Under the pieces are notes generated by a model that was given only the letters and a program-made list of their open reading frames with translations, was not told the DNA's origin and made no database searches. From Geodermatophilus bullaregiensis (lineage in GTDB: Bacteria; Actinomycetota; Actinomycetes; Mycobacteriales; Geodermatophilaceae), in assembly GCF_016907675.1 (NCBI RefSeq), contig NZ_JAFBCJ010000001.1:3782001-3846000 (forward strand): a stretch of 64,000 bases of DNA. The letters run 5' to 3'. The position numbers and the translations under genes are program-made. Below, piece after piece: positions 16,774 through 24,729 of the stretch. Position 1 is the first letter of the stretch; every line of letters begins with the position of its first letter.

Positions 16774-17682
16774 TCAACCTGACGCGCCCGCAAGTGTCAC
16801 TCGCACGCTATCTAGAATCGTCACGTCAACTGGGAGTGCTTCAAAGGCGACAGTGATGTCGCTGCCATGGTCTCGAAACGCCGTGTCGATTGAATTGGAG
16901 CCGGCTATTCCAGCGACTAGGAACAGGTCGTACGACCTGCCTATGTCTTCGGGACCTTGGCCGATAACCACCGAGAATTCCCACCGATTCTCCTGGTCGA
17001 TAATCAGTGGTCTCGTGTTGACTGTATAGTAGCGATTGTCTTCGGGCCTCGTGAGAATCCAAAGGGAATAGTTGTCAGGAAGGTCTGCCAAGCCGCGGGC
17101 TAGGATCGGACTTGCGACCTCGTCGCCATCTGCGGGGAACGTGAAGTTGGCGGCGGTCGTCACGGGCGGAGGCGTCGCAGGGTCCGCAATGGGGGAGATG
17201 CCCACGTTTAGACCGACGATGGTGGCAGCGCCTACGACTATACCGGTTAAACCGATGACGCAAGTAGTGGCGAGCATCCGTTTCCGACGAGGCCTGAGCC
17301 TGACTGGCTTCGACCCGTCGAACCGCTCGGTGCCAAGCGCTTGCTTGGATGCACCTGGAAGCCTCCCCAGCTGACCGAAAGGCTTGGAGCCAGTCGATTC
17401 AGGTTCGACTGACTTATGCTCGAAAGATGTGTCTTCCTGCGATTGCGGCCTGCGCCTCCGACTCAAGGGCCGGGCTAGTCCATAGTAGGTGGCTAGTCCC
17501 AAAAGCAACGCTCCGATGGCCGTTCCACCCCAGCCGAAGGCGCCAGCAATAAGCAACAGGCAACCCATTACGACTGCGGTCGCCAACAGTGCGGTGAGGC
17601 GGGCAACGAAGACCCGCACTGGTGGCCTACTTCCCGCGAAGGAGTGGAGTCTGCGAGTCTTCTCCAGGAGTCGCTCGGTCAT
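16774..17682 (-). CDS. 302-aa multi-pass membrane protein with extracellular beta domain
   Basis: Two hydrophobic helices close together near residues 25-70 (LLATAVVMGCLLLIAGAFGW, then AIGALLLGLATYYGLA), a charged cytoplasmic loop of ~65 residues rich in Arg/Ser/Glu, a third helix near 135-155 (CVIGLTGIVVGAATIVGL) and a C-terminal extracellular domain. That domain contains FTFPADGDEVASPILARG and SLWILTRPEDNRYYTV, the look of an Ig-like module common on bacterial surface sensors. The start overlaps the upstream gene by 4 nt (ATGA). I cannot name a family; with its neighbours it forms a membrane signalling set. Confidence 0.6.
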   Translation of the reverse strand: MTERLLEKTRRLHSFAGSRPPVRVFVARLTALLATAVVMGCLLLIAGAFGWGGTAIGALLLGLATYYGLARPLSRRRRPQSQEDTSFEHKSVEPESTGSKPFGQLGRLPGASKQALGTERFDGSKPVRLRPRRKRMLATTCVIGLTGIVVGAATIVGLNVGISPIADPATPPPVTTAANFTFPADGDEVASPILARGLADLPDNYSLWILTRPEDNRYYTVNTRPLIIDQENRWEFSVVIGQGPEDIGRSYDLFLVAGIAGSNSIDTAFRDHGSDITVAFEALPVDVTILDSVRVTLAGASG

Positions 17683-18062
17683 TCCCGACCGTCCTTAGGT
17701 TGTGTCATAGCTGACGAGCCGCCTCCAGAATCCCTCTGCGCCTGAATGACTTCTTGAATCTCAATCATCCGAGCATCGCGCCTTTGGGACTTATAGTGAT
17801 GGCGGTAGGTATCGTTGGCCCCCCGAAGATCCCAGTATATGAAGATTAGAACCAGCAGGAGCGTGGCGCCCGCGAGTATCATCCGCCCGACTTCCCAATC
17901 GAGGTGGCCTTTACTGGGCACCTGTGCAATCGCCCAGTCGAATGCCCATAGAATCAGGGCCCAGCTAGCGAGTAGGATGCTGTCGAAAAAGATGACAAGC
18001 AGGATATTCAGCCTGCCAGTCACCATTGAACGTATCGGACCCGTAGTCCCGGGTTCATGCAT
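17679..18062 (-). CDS. two-helix membrane protein
   Basis: ATG 18062 (AAGG 4-7 nt upstream) gives a 127-aa protein with two membrane helices (LNILLVIFFDSILLASWALI; MILAGATLLLVLIFIYWDL) and a charged, helical cytoplasmic tail (YKSQRRDARMIEIQEVIQAQ). An in-frame earlier ATG (18089) adds only a Gly-rich segment. The stop overlaps the start of the 302-aa membrane protein gene, so the two are a coupled pair and probably work together in one membrane complex. No family recognised. Confidence 0.55.
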   Translation of the reverse strand: MHEPGTTGPIRSMVTGRLNILLVIFFDSILLASWALILWAFDWAIAQVPSKGHLDWEVGRMILAGATLLLVLIFIYWDLRGANDTYRHHYKSQRRDARMIEIQEVIQAQRDSGGGSSAMTQPKDGRE

Positions 18063-18339
18063 ACCTTCGGCTCTCCCCCCTCCCTGCAAGGCGAGGCAGC
18101 CCTGCAGGGTTCAGCAAGCCTAGACGCGACGCGCTGTGTCCGCAGCCAAGGTCAACGCACTGGAGTGGTTGCTGCATCGTGGCGTGCGCGCATCGTAGCC
18201 GGGAAGCTGCGGGGAACTGCTGCGCAAGGTCCCCCTTCGTCATCGAACCGCGCGCCCTTCCTCAACGATCTCGCCCGTGGCTGTCCCGTCCAGGTACGCC
18301 AGCACCGTTTAAGGCCCGTAGCACGACACTGGGGTTTTC

Positions 18340-18459
18340 TCAACGCATTGGTCGTTCGGTGGTGGTGAGGATAAGGGCTGCGGCGACGATGGCACCGATT
18401 CGTCGTGGGCAGAGTCGGATTCCGTTCAAGGCCTTCCAGCGGGTCTTGAGCCAGGGCCC
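18340..18459 (-). pseudogene. transposase C-terminal scrap
   Basis: The minus strand encodes GPWLKTRWKALNGIRLCPRR, then IGAIVAAALILTTTERPMR and a stop. The pattern (LKxRWxALxxIxLxPxRIGxIxAAALVL) is that of the end of IS5-type DDE transposases. Only these ~40 residues remain, and the match starts exactly at the left edge of the inverted-repeat element at 18452. Confidence 0.45.
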
Positions 18460-18701
18460 GTGCAAAGTCAGCTTTGCACGGTCTGACCTGCGGTTATGGC
18501 GGCCAGCGGCCGAGGTCGAGCCTGCTGAGCCGCCGCTGTGCCCCTCACCTGCATGGTGAGCACTTGACTTAAGCCCAGGTCGGAGCGACTTGGCGGTCGG
18601 TCTCTGGACACGACGGCCCGGAGTCGGCACCGGATCGCAGCCTCTCTACGCCGGCATCCGAGCAGGTCAACCGCGTGTCTGATGACTTTGCACGGGCCCT
18701 G
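18452..18701. mobile_element. 250-bp element with 19-bp perfect terminal inverted repeats
   Basis: CAGGGCCCGTGCAAAGTCA at 18452-18470 is repeated in perfect inverted form at 18683-18701. The 212 bp between hold no gene. A further partial copy of the repeat (GCTTTGCACGG) follows the left end, making a small hairpin. It has the form of a MITE or of paired IS ends. I see no clear target-site duplication. Confidence 0.5.
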
Positions 18702-18794
18702 CCCTGACCCTGGGAGCCCGTCCCTACATCAACTCCGGCCGCCACCAGCGCCGCTGCATCAGGCCGTCACGTCGCCGACCGAAGCCGGTGAGAA

Positions 18795-19224
18795 AGCCTC
18801 AGTGATGCCGCAGTGCGTTCTTCACGACCGTATGGTCTTTACCGAAGTGATCACCGATCCGCGTCAGCGACTACCCCTCCCCATACAGCCGGATGGCTGC
18901 TTTGACCTGCTCGTCTGTCAGTCCGCGCCGCCGCAGCACGCCGTTGGTGTTGAGCAGCCTCAGCACCGCGCCTTGGCTCAGTCCGTACGTCCGTTGGAGG
19001 TACTTGGTGGATTGATCTGCCTGATAGTCGGCGAAGAGCTGGGCGGTACCGTTCAGGCCCGCTCGGTCCTCGGCTCGCTGCTTCTGACGGGGTGTCCCTG
19101 GTGGAACCGACCGTGCCGCACCTTGCGGGAGTAGCCGCCAGACTGCGAGCAGTCGCTTGAACGCTCGACCGGGGGGTGAGCCGAGCCGCCAGCTCCCACT
19201 CGTCTGGGGTCAGGAGGTCGACAT
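18795..19224 (-). pseudogene. decayed copy of the HTH gene at 21083
   Basis: The minus strand encodes YLQRTYGLSQGAVLRLLNTN, then GLTDEQVKAAIRLYGEG, a TAG, and SLTRIGDHFGKDHTVVKNAL. This parallels the HTH protein at 21083-21352 position by position. Upstream pieces in shifted frames (VDLLTPDEWELAARL, then AFKRLLAVWRLLP) match that gene's extended N-terminus. At least two frameshifts and one nonsense codon make it a pseudogene. Confidence 0.6.
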
Positions 19225-19343
19225 TTTAACCCTCGCCGCGCGTCGAAGGGGGAGCGTCACCAAGGTGAGGGCTATATGGACGACCAGTGGTGCATCATGA
19301 GGCCTCGACTCAATGAGCCGGGCGCTGTCAAATGCTCGATTGC

Positions 19344-20954
19344 TTATCTGTCGGCTAGCTCCCACACGGTGATGCTTAGCGTGGCGGTCTCATCAGTGTA
19401 GTCAACAAGACGGATGGTAGCGAAGCGCCCCTCCGCCGTGCGTATGCAGAAGTCCCGCCCATCAAGTTCGTTTACCGATCGCCCAGGAAAAACTTTCGTG
19501 TAGGTCGTTTGAGTGCTGCAGACTTCGTATGATCCGATCTCGCCGGGGCCAAGCAATGTGCCACTCGCATCCCAAACGTATAAATTGCCTGCGTCCAGCG
19601 AGACAGCCCCTGTGTCGGAGAGGTCTAGTTGTCCCACTCGCCATGTGGGATCGTTACTTGGGGCGTTGATGTCGATTGAGTCACCATTACGAGCGAGTTG
19701 CACGTCTCCCTGATGCCTGATCGTCGGTGGACCTGCGCTAACAGATGCGCTCGTGGAGGACGAAGCTGGCGCAGGAGCGCTTGACGGTGGACCCGTGTCC
19801 GAAGAGCTCGCGCCGGACGCGGCCGGGGCGCTGCTGGTGACCTCGGGGGCGCCCGTCTCTGAAGGGTTGTTGGGGGACCCCAGTTGGATGCCTACATAGA
19901 GAGCGCCAATTACTGTAAGGATGCCAGCCAATAGTCCGCGGGCTCGTAAGCCGTTCCGGGAGGCCGGTTCCGGGCGCTCCTGGCGTGGATGTCCGGCTAC
20001 CCCTGTCACCGGAGGCGGCGGGTTCATCCCTGCGCCGTAGGTCGAGCCTGCGCCATAGCTCTGGGCCTGGGTTGGGCCCGCGAAATTGGCGTGGCCGGCA
20101 CCGCTCGTAGCCGCGCTGGTCCGTGCGAGCACCGCCTCGAGCCGCTCTGTGACCTCCTGACAGGTCTCCGGCCGCTGGTTGGGATCGTCTGACATCGCCT
20201 GCCGCAGCACGCCGTCCATACCCGCTGGAAGCTCGGGCCGGAGGACGTGGGCCTGCGGGAAGTCGTTGCGCAACTTGGTGGCGATCAGGGTCGCCCAATC
20301 GTCACCGATGAAGGGGCGCCGACCGGTCAGCATCTCAAACACCACCGCGGCGAAGGCGTACACGTCGATCCGTGGGGTTACCGGCGCCTTGATGTCCAGT
20401 TGCTCGGGAGCGGCGTACTCCCAGGTTCCGATCGGATGAGTGGTCAACCGGTGCTGGTAAGCGAGGTCCTTGGAGATCCCGAGGTCGGATAGGACGAGGC
20501 TCTCCCGGCCGTGTTCGAGGCGCCGCAAAAGCACGTTCATCGGCTTCACGTCGCGGTGGACGATCCCGACTTGGTGCAGGTAGTCGATGGCACCGCTCAG
20601 TTGCCGCGCGAGGGCCAGCGCCCGCGGCACGGGCAACGGTCCGCGCGCCGCGCCGAGCTCGGCGTCGAGGTTCGGCCCCTCAATGAACTCCATGGCGAAC
20701 CAAGGCACGCCGCGGGACTCGTACTCAAAGACGGTGACGATCGCCGGGTGGTTGAGCCTGGCGAGGTTTTTCACCTCGTCGGCGAAACGCTGGCGGACCG
20801 TAGCGTCGCCTGCCGCGAGCTCGTGGCACACCTTGATCGCGACGTCACGGTCGAGGACGGGGTCCCAGGCGCGGTAGACGGCGCCGCCACCGCCGCTTCC
20901 CAACTCCTCCCGGACGTGGTACCTGCCAATCCGACCGTTCTCCGGAACTGCCAT
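19344..20954 (-). CDS. eukaryotic-type Ser/Thr protein kinase with extracellular sensor domain
   Basis: A 536-aa PknB-like kinase. The catalytic domain covers residues ~10-275, with Gly loop LGSGGGGAVYRA, catalytic Lys in DVAIKVCHE, catalytic loop IVHRDVKPMNVLL, DLG in place of DFG (SDLGISKD), and activation-segment end GTWEYAAPEQ. A Pro/Gly/Ala-rich juxtamembrane segment follows. The single membrane helix is at about 335-355 (GLLAGILTVIGALYVGIQLG), then a Ser/Pro/Ala linker and a 125-aa extracellular domain with two Cys (EVCSTQT, DFCIRTAEGR). That domain is nearly the same as in the protein at 15532-16236. It replaces the PASTA repeats of typical PknB. Intact and flanked by two copies of an HTH gene. 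Confidence 0.88.
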   Translation of the reverse strand: MAVPENGRIGRYHVREELGSGGGGAVYRAWDPVLDRDVAIKVCHELAAGDATVRQRFADEVKNLARLNHPAIVTVFEYESRGVPWFAMEFIEGPNLDAELGAARGPLPVPRALALARQLSGAIDYLHQVGIVHRDVKPMNVLLRRLEHGRESLVLSDLGISKDLAYQHRLTTHPIGTWEYAAPEQLDIKAPVTPRIDVYAFAAVVFEMLTGRRPFIGDDWATLIATKLRNDFPQAHVLRPELPAGMDGVLRQAMSDDPNQRPETCQEVTERLEAVLARTSAATSGAGHANFAGPTQAQSYGAGSTYGAGMNPPPPVTGVAGHPRQERPEPASRNGLRARGLLAGILTVIGALYVGIQLGSPNNPSETGAPEVTSSAPAASGASSSDTGPPSSAPAPASSSTSASVSAGPPTIRHQGDVQLARNGDSIDINAPSNDPTWRVGQLDLSDTGAVSLDAGNLYVWDASGTLLGPGEIGSYEVCSTQTTYTKVFPGRSVNELDGRDFCIRTAEGRFATIRLVDYTDETATLSITVWELADR

Positions 20955-21082
20955 CCATCCACGCCTGTTTCATCGTCCAACGGGTGTCGGGGCAGTATCC
21001 GACACCGCGAGCGGTGCCGTCCACACCGATCAGGCCGGCCAGTTGTCAAGGCCCCGGTGCTGAGTTGTGGAGCTGACCTCCT

Positions 21083-21352
21083 CTAGCTGGGCGGACTGTT
21101 CCGGCTTAGTACACCGGCCCGGCGAAGAGCGTTCCTTACGACGGTGTAGTCCTTGCCGAAGCAGTCTCCGATCCGCGTCAGTGACCAGGCTTGGCTATAC
21201 AGTCGGATAGCTTCCTGGATTTGCTCGTCTGTCAGGCCGCGCCGCCGGCGCGGCACACCGTTCGCGTCGAGCAGCCGCAGGACCGCGCCCTGGCTCAAGC
21301 CGTACGTCCGCTGCAGTTTCTTGGTAGACCGGCCGGCCTGGTAGGCGGCCAC
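21083..21352 (-). CDS. helix-turn-helix protein (recombinase-type HTH), start uncertain
   Basis: A GTG-started 89-aa frame with two HTH motifs: KLQRTYGLSQGAVLRLLDAN and LTRIGDCFGKDYTVVRNALR, separated by RRRRGLTDEQIQEAIRLYSQ. The frame stays open well upstream of the GTG (to about 21600) and encodes VDLEARLSNPNTAFKQLLKR and WRQLPTDLQPLIKTRKRR. That matches the N-terminus of this actinobacterial HTH family, so the real protein may start further upstream where no good start codon is evident. The family resembles the C-terminal DNA-binding part of resolvases. A decayed copy lies at 18795-19224. Confidence 0.5.
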   Translation of the reverse strand: MAAYQAGRSTKKLQRTYGLSQGAVLRLLDANGVPRRRRGLTDEQIQEAIRLYSQAWSLTRIGDCFGKDYTVVRNALRRAGVLSRNSPPS

Positions 21353-21646
21353 CAGCTCGGCGACGCCGCCCGGCCCGAGTCGGTCCTCGGCTCGCTGCGG
21401 TGGGCGGCGCTTCCGCGTTTTGATCAGTGGCTGCAGATCAGTTGGCAGTTGCCGCCAGCGCTTCAGCAGTTGCTTGAATGCTGTATTAGGGTTCGAGAGC
21501 CGAGCCTCCAGGTCTACCCCGTTGACCAGGTCGTTCCCCGTCCCGGGGAGCGGCCTGAGTCGTCTGTGGTCGTGGTCGGCCCGGCCGTGCCCGCCGACAG
21601 CACAGCCCCCTTGAACGGCGGCCTCCAGGCAAGGGTGCGAGCGCCG

Positions 21647-23443
21647 TCAGCCGATCCCGAACTCGCGCATCTTGCGGTACAGCGTGTTGCGCCCGATGCC
21701 GAGGGCCTGCGCGGCCCGGCTCCGGTTGCCGCACGCTGCGCGCAGTGCCTCGGCCACGGCTTCGCGTTCCGCCGACTGCAGCAGCCCGACTGTCCGCCGG
21801 GAGGTGCGGAGCTCATCGGGCAGGTCGTCGGTCTCGACCGTCCCACCTGCGGCGCGGCGGGCCAGGAGCCCCACCGTGTTGCGGAGCTCGGCGAGGTTGC
21901 CCGGCCAGGGCCAGGACACCAGCAGATCCCAGACGGCCGGCGAGAACCGCGTCGCGGACTCCGGTTCCGATAGCTCCGCGAGCATCGCGTGGACGAGCGC
22001 CGGCAGGTGCTCGCGGCTCTGCGCGAGCGCGGGGAGCCGCACGGTGGTGGTGACCCGGCGGACGAGGCCGAGCACGGCGTCGTCGGCGTTGTCGAGGTCG
22101 ACCGTGATCACGACCGGGATCCCCGGCGCGACGAGTGCCTGCACCTGCGGGACCGTCGGTGAGGGACTCGCGTGCACCCGGCGCAGCACCAGCCCGCGGC
22201 CCTCCGTGACGGCCGTCCGCGCCGCCTCGAACCAGCCGGCGTCGAGATGGGGCTCGACGACCAGCGGGTCAGCACCGCCCGCCCGGCGCAACGTCCGCAG
22301 CGCCGTCCGCAGCTTCCCCGTGCCGCTCCCCCCGGTCAGGGCGATCGTCTCGCCGTGCCGGACGGCCGTCTCGAGCTGGCGGTCGACGTCGTCGCGGAAG
22401 TGCAGTGGCTCGCGGACCGCGACGGGTACGACCCCCGAGATGACGGGAGCGGCCACGGGCGGATCGTCCGGCGGCCGTGCGGGTCGGCGGGGCAGCAGCC
22501 GCACGCTGTAGGCGACGGTGCCGCCGTCGCGGATCGGTTCCACCAGCGCGTCGTGCAGGCCGTCCGTGAGCGGGACCTGCATCTGCCGGATCCGGTCCGG
22601 TCCGTGCTCTGACAGGAACCGCCACAACAACGGGTGCAGCTCCGGCCCCGTGTGGGCGAGACCGAGACGATTGGCGAGCACCGCCTCCTCGTCGACGACC
22701 AGCGCTCCGGTCCCGGTGCGCTCCAGTACGAGGTAGGCGTGCACGAGCAGCCGGCGCCGCTCTCCGGCCTCGTCCAGGATCCGCGCCTCGATCTGCCGCC
22801 CGACGTCGCCGGTCATCACCGTCATGAGCGCGTGCACGTCGCGCATCGAGCAGGCCAACGAGAACGACCCGATCAACCGTCCCGTACCGGGCTCGATGAT
22901 GGGCGTGCTGGCGCAGGTGAGCTCCTCCAGCAGGGGGTTGTAGTGCTCCGGACCTCGGACCAGCACCGGCCGGCGCTCGACGAGCGCGGTCCCGATCCCG
23001 TTGGTGCCGACCGACCGCTCGGAGTAGTCGAACCCCTCTGCCGCGCTGGCCCGGTCCATGACCACGCGCTGCCGGCGCGTGGCGGCGTGCCGCAGCACGA
23101 TCCGGCCGCGGGCGTCGGACAGCACCATCGCCACGGGGACGTCGCCGAAGCTGTCCCTGAGGCGGTCCAGGACAGGGCCCGCGGCCCGACACAGCGCCGG
23201 TAGCGTGTCCCCGGGTTCTCGGTAGTCGATGCGCTCCGGTGCCACCGGTACCCGGTCGCCGATACAGCGGCGCCAGCTCTTCTCGATGTGCTCGGGTACC
23301 CCGCTCCTACCGGGCAGGGTGCTCAAGAGCCCGCCATCGACCAGTGCCTCCCGGGTGCGCCTGGTGTACTCCCGTTCGGCTGACGACAGGGTCGGCAGGT
23401 CCCGGTTCTCGTCTCGACGCATCATCGCCCCGCGGTCGTCCAT
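21647..23443 (-). CDS. AcoR-like GAF/Fis transcriptional activator lacking the sigma-54 loop
   Basis: A 598-aa regulator. A GAF-type sensor occupies residues ~60-250 (RSVGTNGIGTALVERRPVLV is the AcoR signature). A degenerate AAA+ domain follows with an altered P-loop TGGSGTGKLRTALRT, and the C-terminus is a Fis-type HTH (EALRAACGNRSRAAQALGIG, then RNTLYRKMREFG). The GAFTGA sigma-54 contact loop is not visible, in line with actinomycetes lacking sigma-54. ATG 23443 is chosen; the frame runs further upstream without support. It is divergent from the esterase-BVMO pair with 292 bp between. In Gordonia and Rhodococcus, similar regulators control ketone-oxidation operons, so it is the likely activator of the pair. 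Confidence 0.82.
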   Translation of the reverse strand: MDDRGAMMRRDENRDLPTLSSAEREYTRRTREALVDGGLLSTLPGRSGVPEHIEKSWRRCIGDRVPVAPERIDYREPGDTLPALCRAAGPVLDRLRDSFGDVPVAMVLSDARGRIVLRHAATRRQRVVMDRASAAEGFDYSERSVGTNGIGTALVERRPVLVRGPEHYNPLLEELTCASTPIIEPGTGRLIGSFSLACSMRDVHALMTVMTGDVGRQIEARILDEAGERRRLLVHAYLVLERTGTGALVVDEEAVLANRLGLAHTGPELHPLLWRFLSEHGPDRIRQMQVPLTDGLHDALVEPIRDGGTVAYSVRLLPRRPARPPDDPPVAAPVISGVVPVAVREPLHFRDDVDRQLETAVRHGETIALTGGSGTGKLRTALRTLRRAGGADPLVVEPHLDAGWFEAARTAVTEGRGLVLRRVHASPSPTVPQVQALVAPGIPVVITVDLDNADDAVLGLVRRVTTTVRLPALAQSREHLPALVHAMLAELSEPESATRFSPAVWDLLVSWPWPGNLAELRNTVGLLARRAAGGTVETDDLPDELRTSRRTVGLLQSAEREAVAEALRAACGNRSRAAQALGIGRNTLYRKMREFGIG

Positions 23444-23625
23444 CCGGGTGCCGCCCCGTCGTGCACGGCCCCTCTGTCCACCGCCTCCACCGTGCCGCAC
23501 ATCACACTCCGTCTGCCAGTACCGGTCGCGATCCGATCCCGGACGTGGAGCGGGCCGCTCCCCTCGGCCTGGCAGATCGCCGGAGACGCCGCTGTCCTCG
23601 CCAGTGGCGGAGGAGGCCCGTGGGC

Positions 23626-23657
23626 GTTCCAGATCGGAACACCCACGGGATCCGTGG
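23626..23657. promoter_or_regulatory. two adjacent palindromes in the AcoR-like/esterase intergenic region
   Basis: GTTCCAGATCGGAAC (23626-23640) and CCACGGGATCCGTGG (23643-23657) are 15-bp dyads spaced 2 bp apart, 79 bp upstream of the esterase start. They are candidate binding sites for the divergent activator. No binding data; inference from position and symmetry. Confidence 0.4.
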
Positions 23658-23735
23658 ACTGACGACAGTGAGTCGTACGTCACAAGGGACGGGGCCGCCC
23701 CGACGGTCCGTGACACGAGATCGAGGAGGAACCAG

Positions 23736-24665
23736 GTGACAACGGTGCCGTCGACCCCCCCGGCCGACCCGTCGGCCGAGTCCGACGCCCTGCGCGCGCT
23801 CTACGCCGACTGGTCGGACATCATCGCCACCACGCCCGACCTGACCATGCGGCTCTTCCGCAGCATCTTCGACGAGTGGCACCAGGTCACCCGGGAGCCG
23901 GAGGGCGTGACCTACCGCGAGGAGACCGTCGGCGGGGTGCCGGGGATCTGGGCGCTGCCGACCGGTGCGGACACCTCCGAGGTGCTGCTCTACACCCACG
24001 GCGGCGGCTTCGCCGTCGGCTCGGCCTCCAGCCACCGCAAGCTGGCGGCGCACGTGGCCAAGGCGCTGGGCGTCACGTCGTTCGTCCTCGACTACCGCCG
24101 CGCCCCCGAGCACCCACACCCGGCCCAGGTGGAGGACGGCGTCGCGGCGTTCACCGCACTGACCGAGCGCGGCATCGCGCCGGCCGACATCACCACGATC
24201 GGCGACTCGGCGGGCGGCAACCTGGCCGTCGCCATCGCCCTGGCGCTGCGCGAGCAGGGCAAGCCGATGCCCGGCCGGGTGATCGCGTTCTCGCCCTGGC
24301 TGGACATGGAGAACTCGGGCGAGACGCTGGTGACCAACGCCGCGACCGACGCGCTGGTCACCGTCCCGCTGCTCGAGGGCATGATCGCCGGCGTCCTCGG
24401 CGAGGGGGAGATCGACCCCACGACGCCGCTGGCGAACCCGCTCCACGCCGACTTCTCCGGCTTCCCGAAGCTCTACGTCAATGCGGGTTCGGTGGAGGTG
24501 CTCGTCGACAACGCGACCCGACTCGCCGACAAGGCGGAGGCCGCGGGCGTCGACGTGACCCTGTCGGTGGCCGAGGGCATGCAGCACGTCTTCCCGTTCC
24601 TGGCCGGCAACGCGCGCGAGGCCGACGACGAGATCGCCGCGATCGCGAAGTGGTACCGCAGCTGA
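23736..24665 (+). CDS. alpha/beta hydrolase, hormone-sensitive-lipase family esterase
   Basis: GTG 23736 follows GAGGAGG by 7 nt. A 309-aa family IV (HSL) carboxylesterase: oxyanion motif HGGGFAVGS (about residue 87), nucleophile elbow GDSAGGNLA (about 155), and catalytic His in GMQHVFPF near the C-terminus. It would hydrolyse the ester made by the Baeyer-Villiger monooxygenase encoded 64 bp downstream, giving an alcohol and an acid. This parallels the acmA/acmB pairing of acetone degradation in Gordonia (established knowledge; assignment here is inference). Confidence 0.87.
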   Translation: MTTVPSTPPADPSAESDALRALYADWSDIIATTPDLTMRLFRSIFDEWHQVTREPEGVTYREETVGGVPGIWALPTGADTSEVLLYTHGGGFAVGSASSHRKLAAHVAKALGVTSFVLDYRRAPEHPHPAQVEDGVAAFTALTERGIAPADITTIGDSAGGNLAVAIALALREQGKPMPGRVIAFSPWLDMENSGETLVTNAATDALVTVPLLEGMIAGVLGEGEIDPTTPLANPLHADFSGFPKLYVNAGSVEVLVDNATRLADKAEAAGVDVTLSVAEGMQHVFPFLAGNAREADDEIAAIAKWYRS

Positions 24666-24729
24666 CCGCGACCACGCCCGTCATCACCCCCGTCGGGGCG
24701 CCACCGCCCTCGAGACCCCAGGAGGATCC

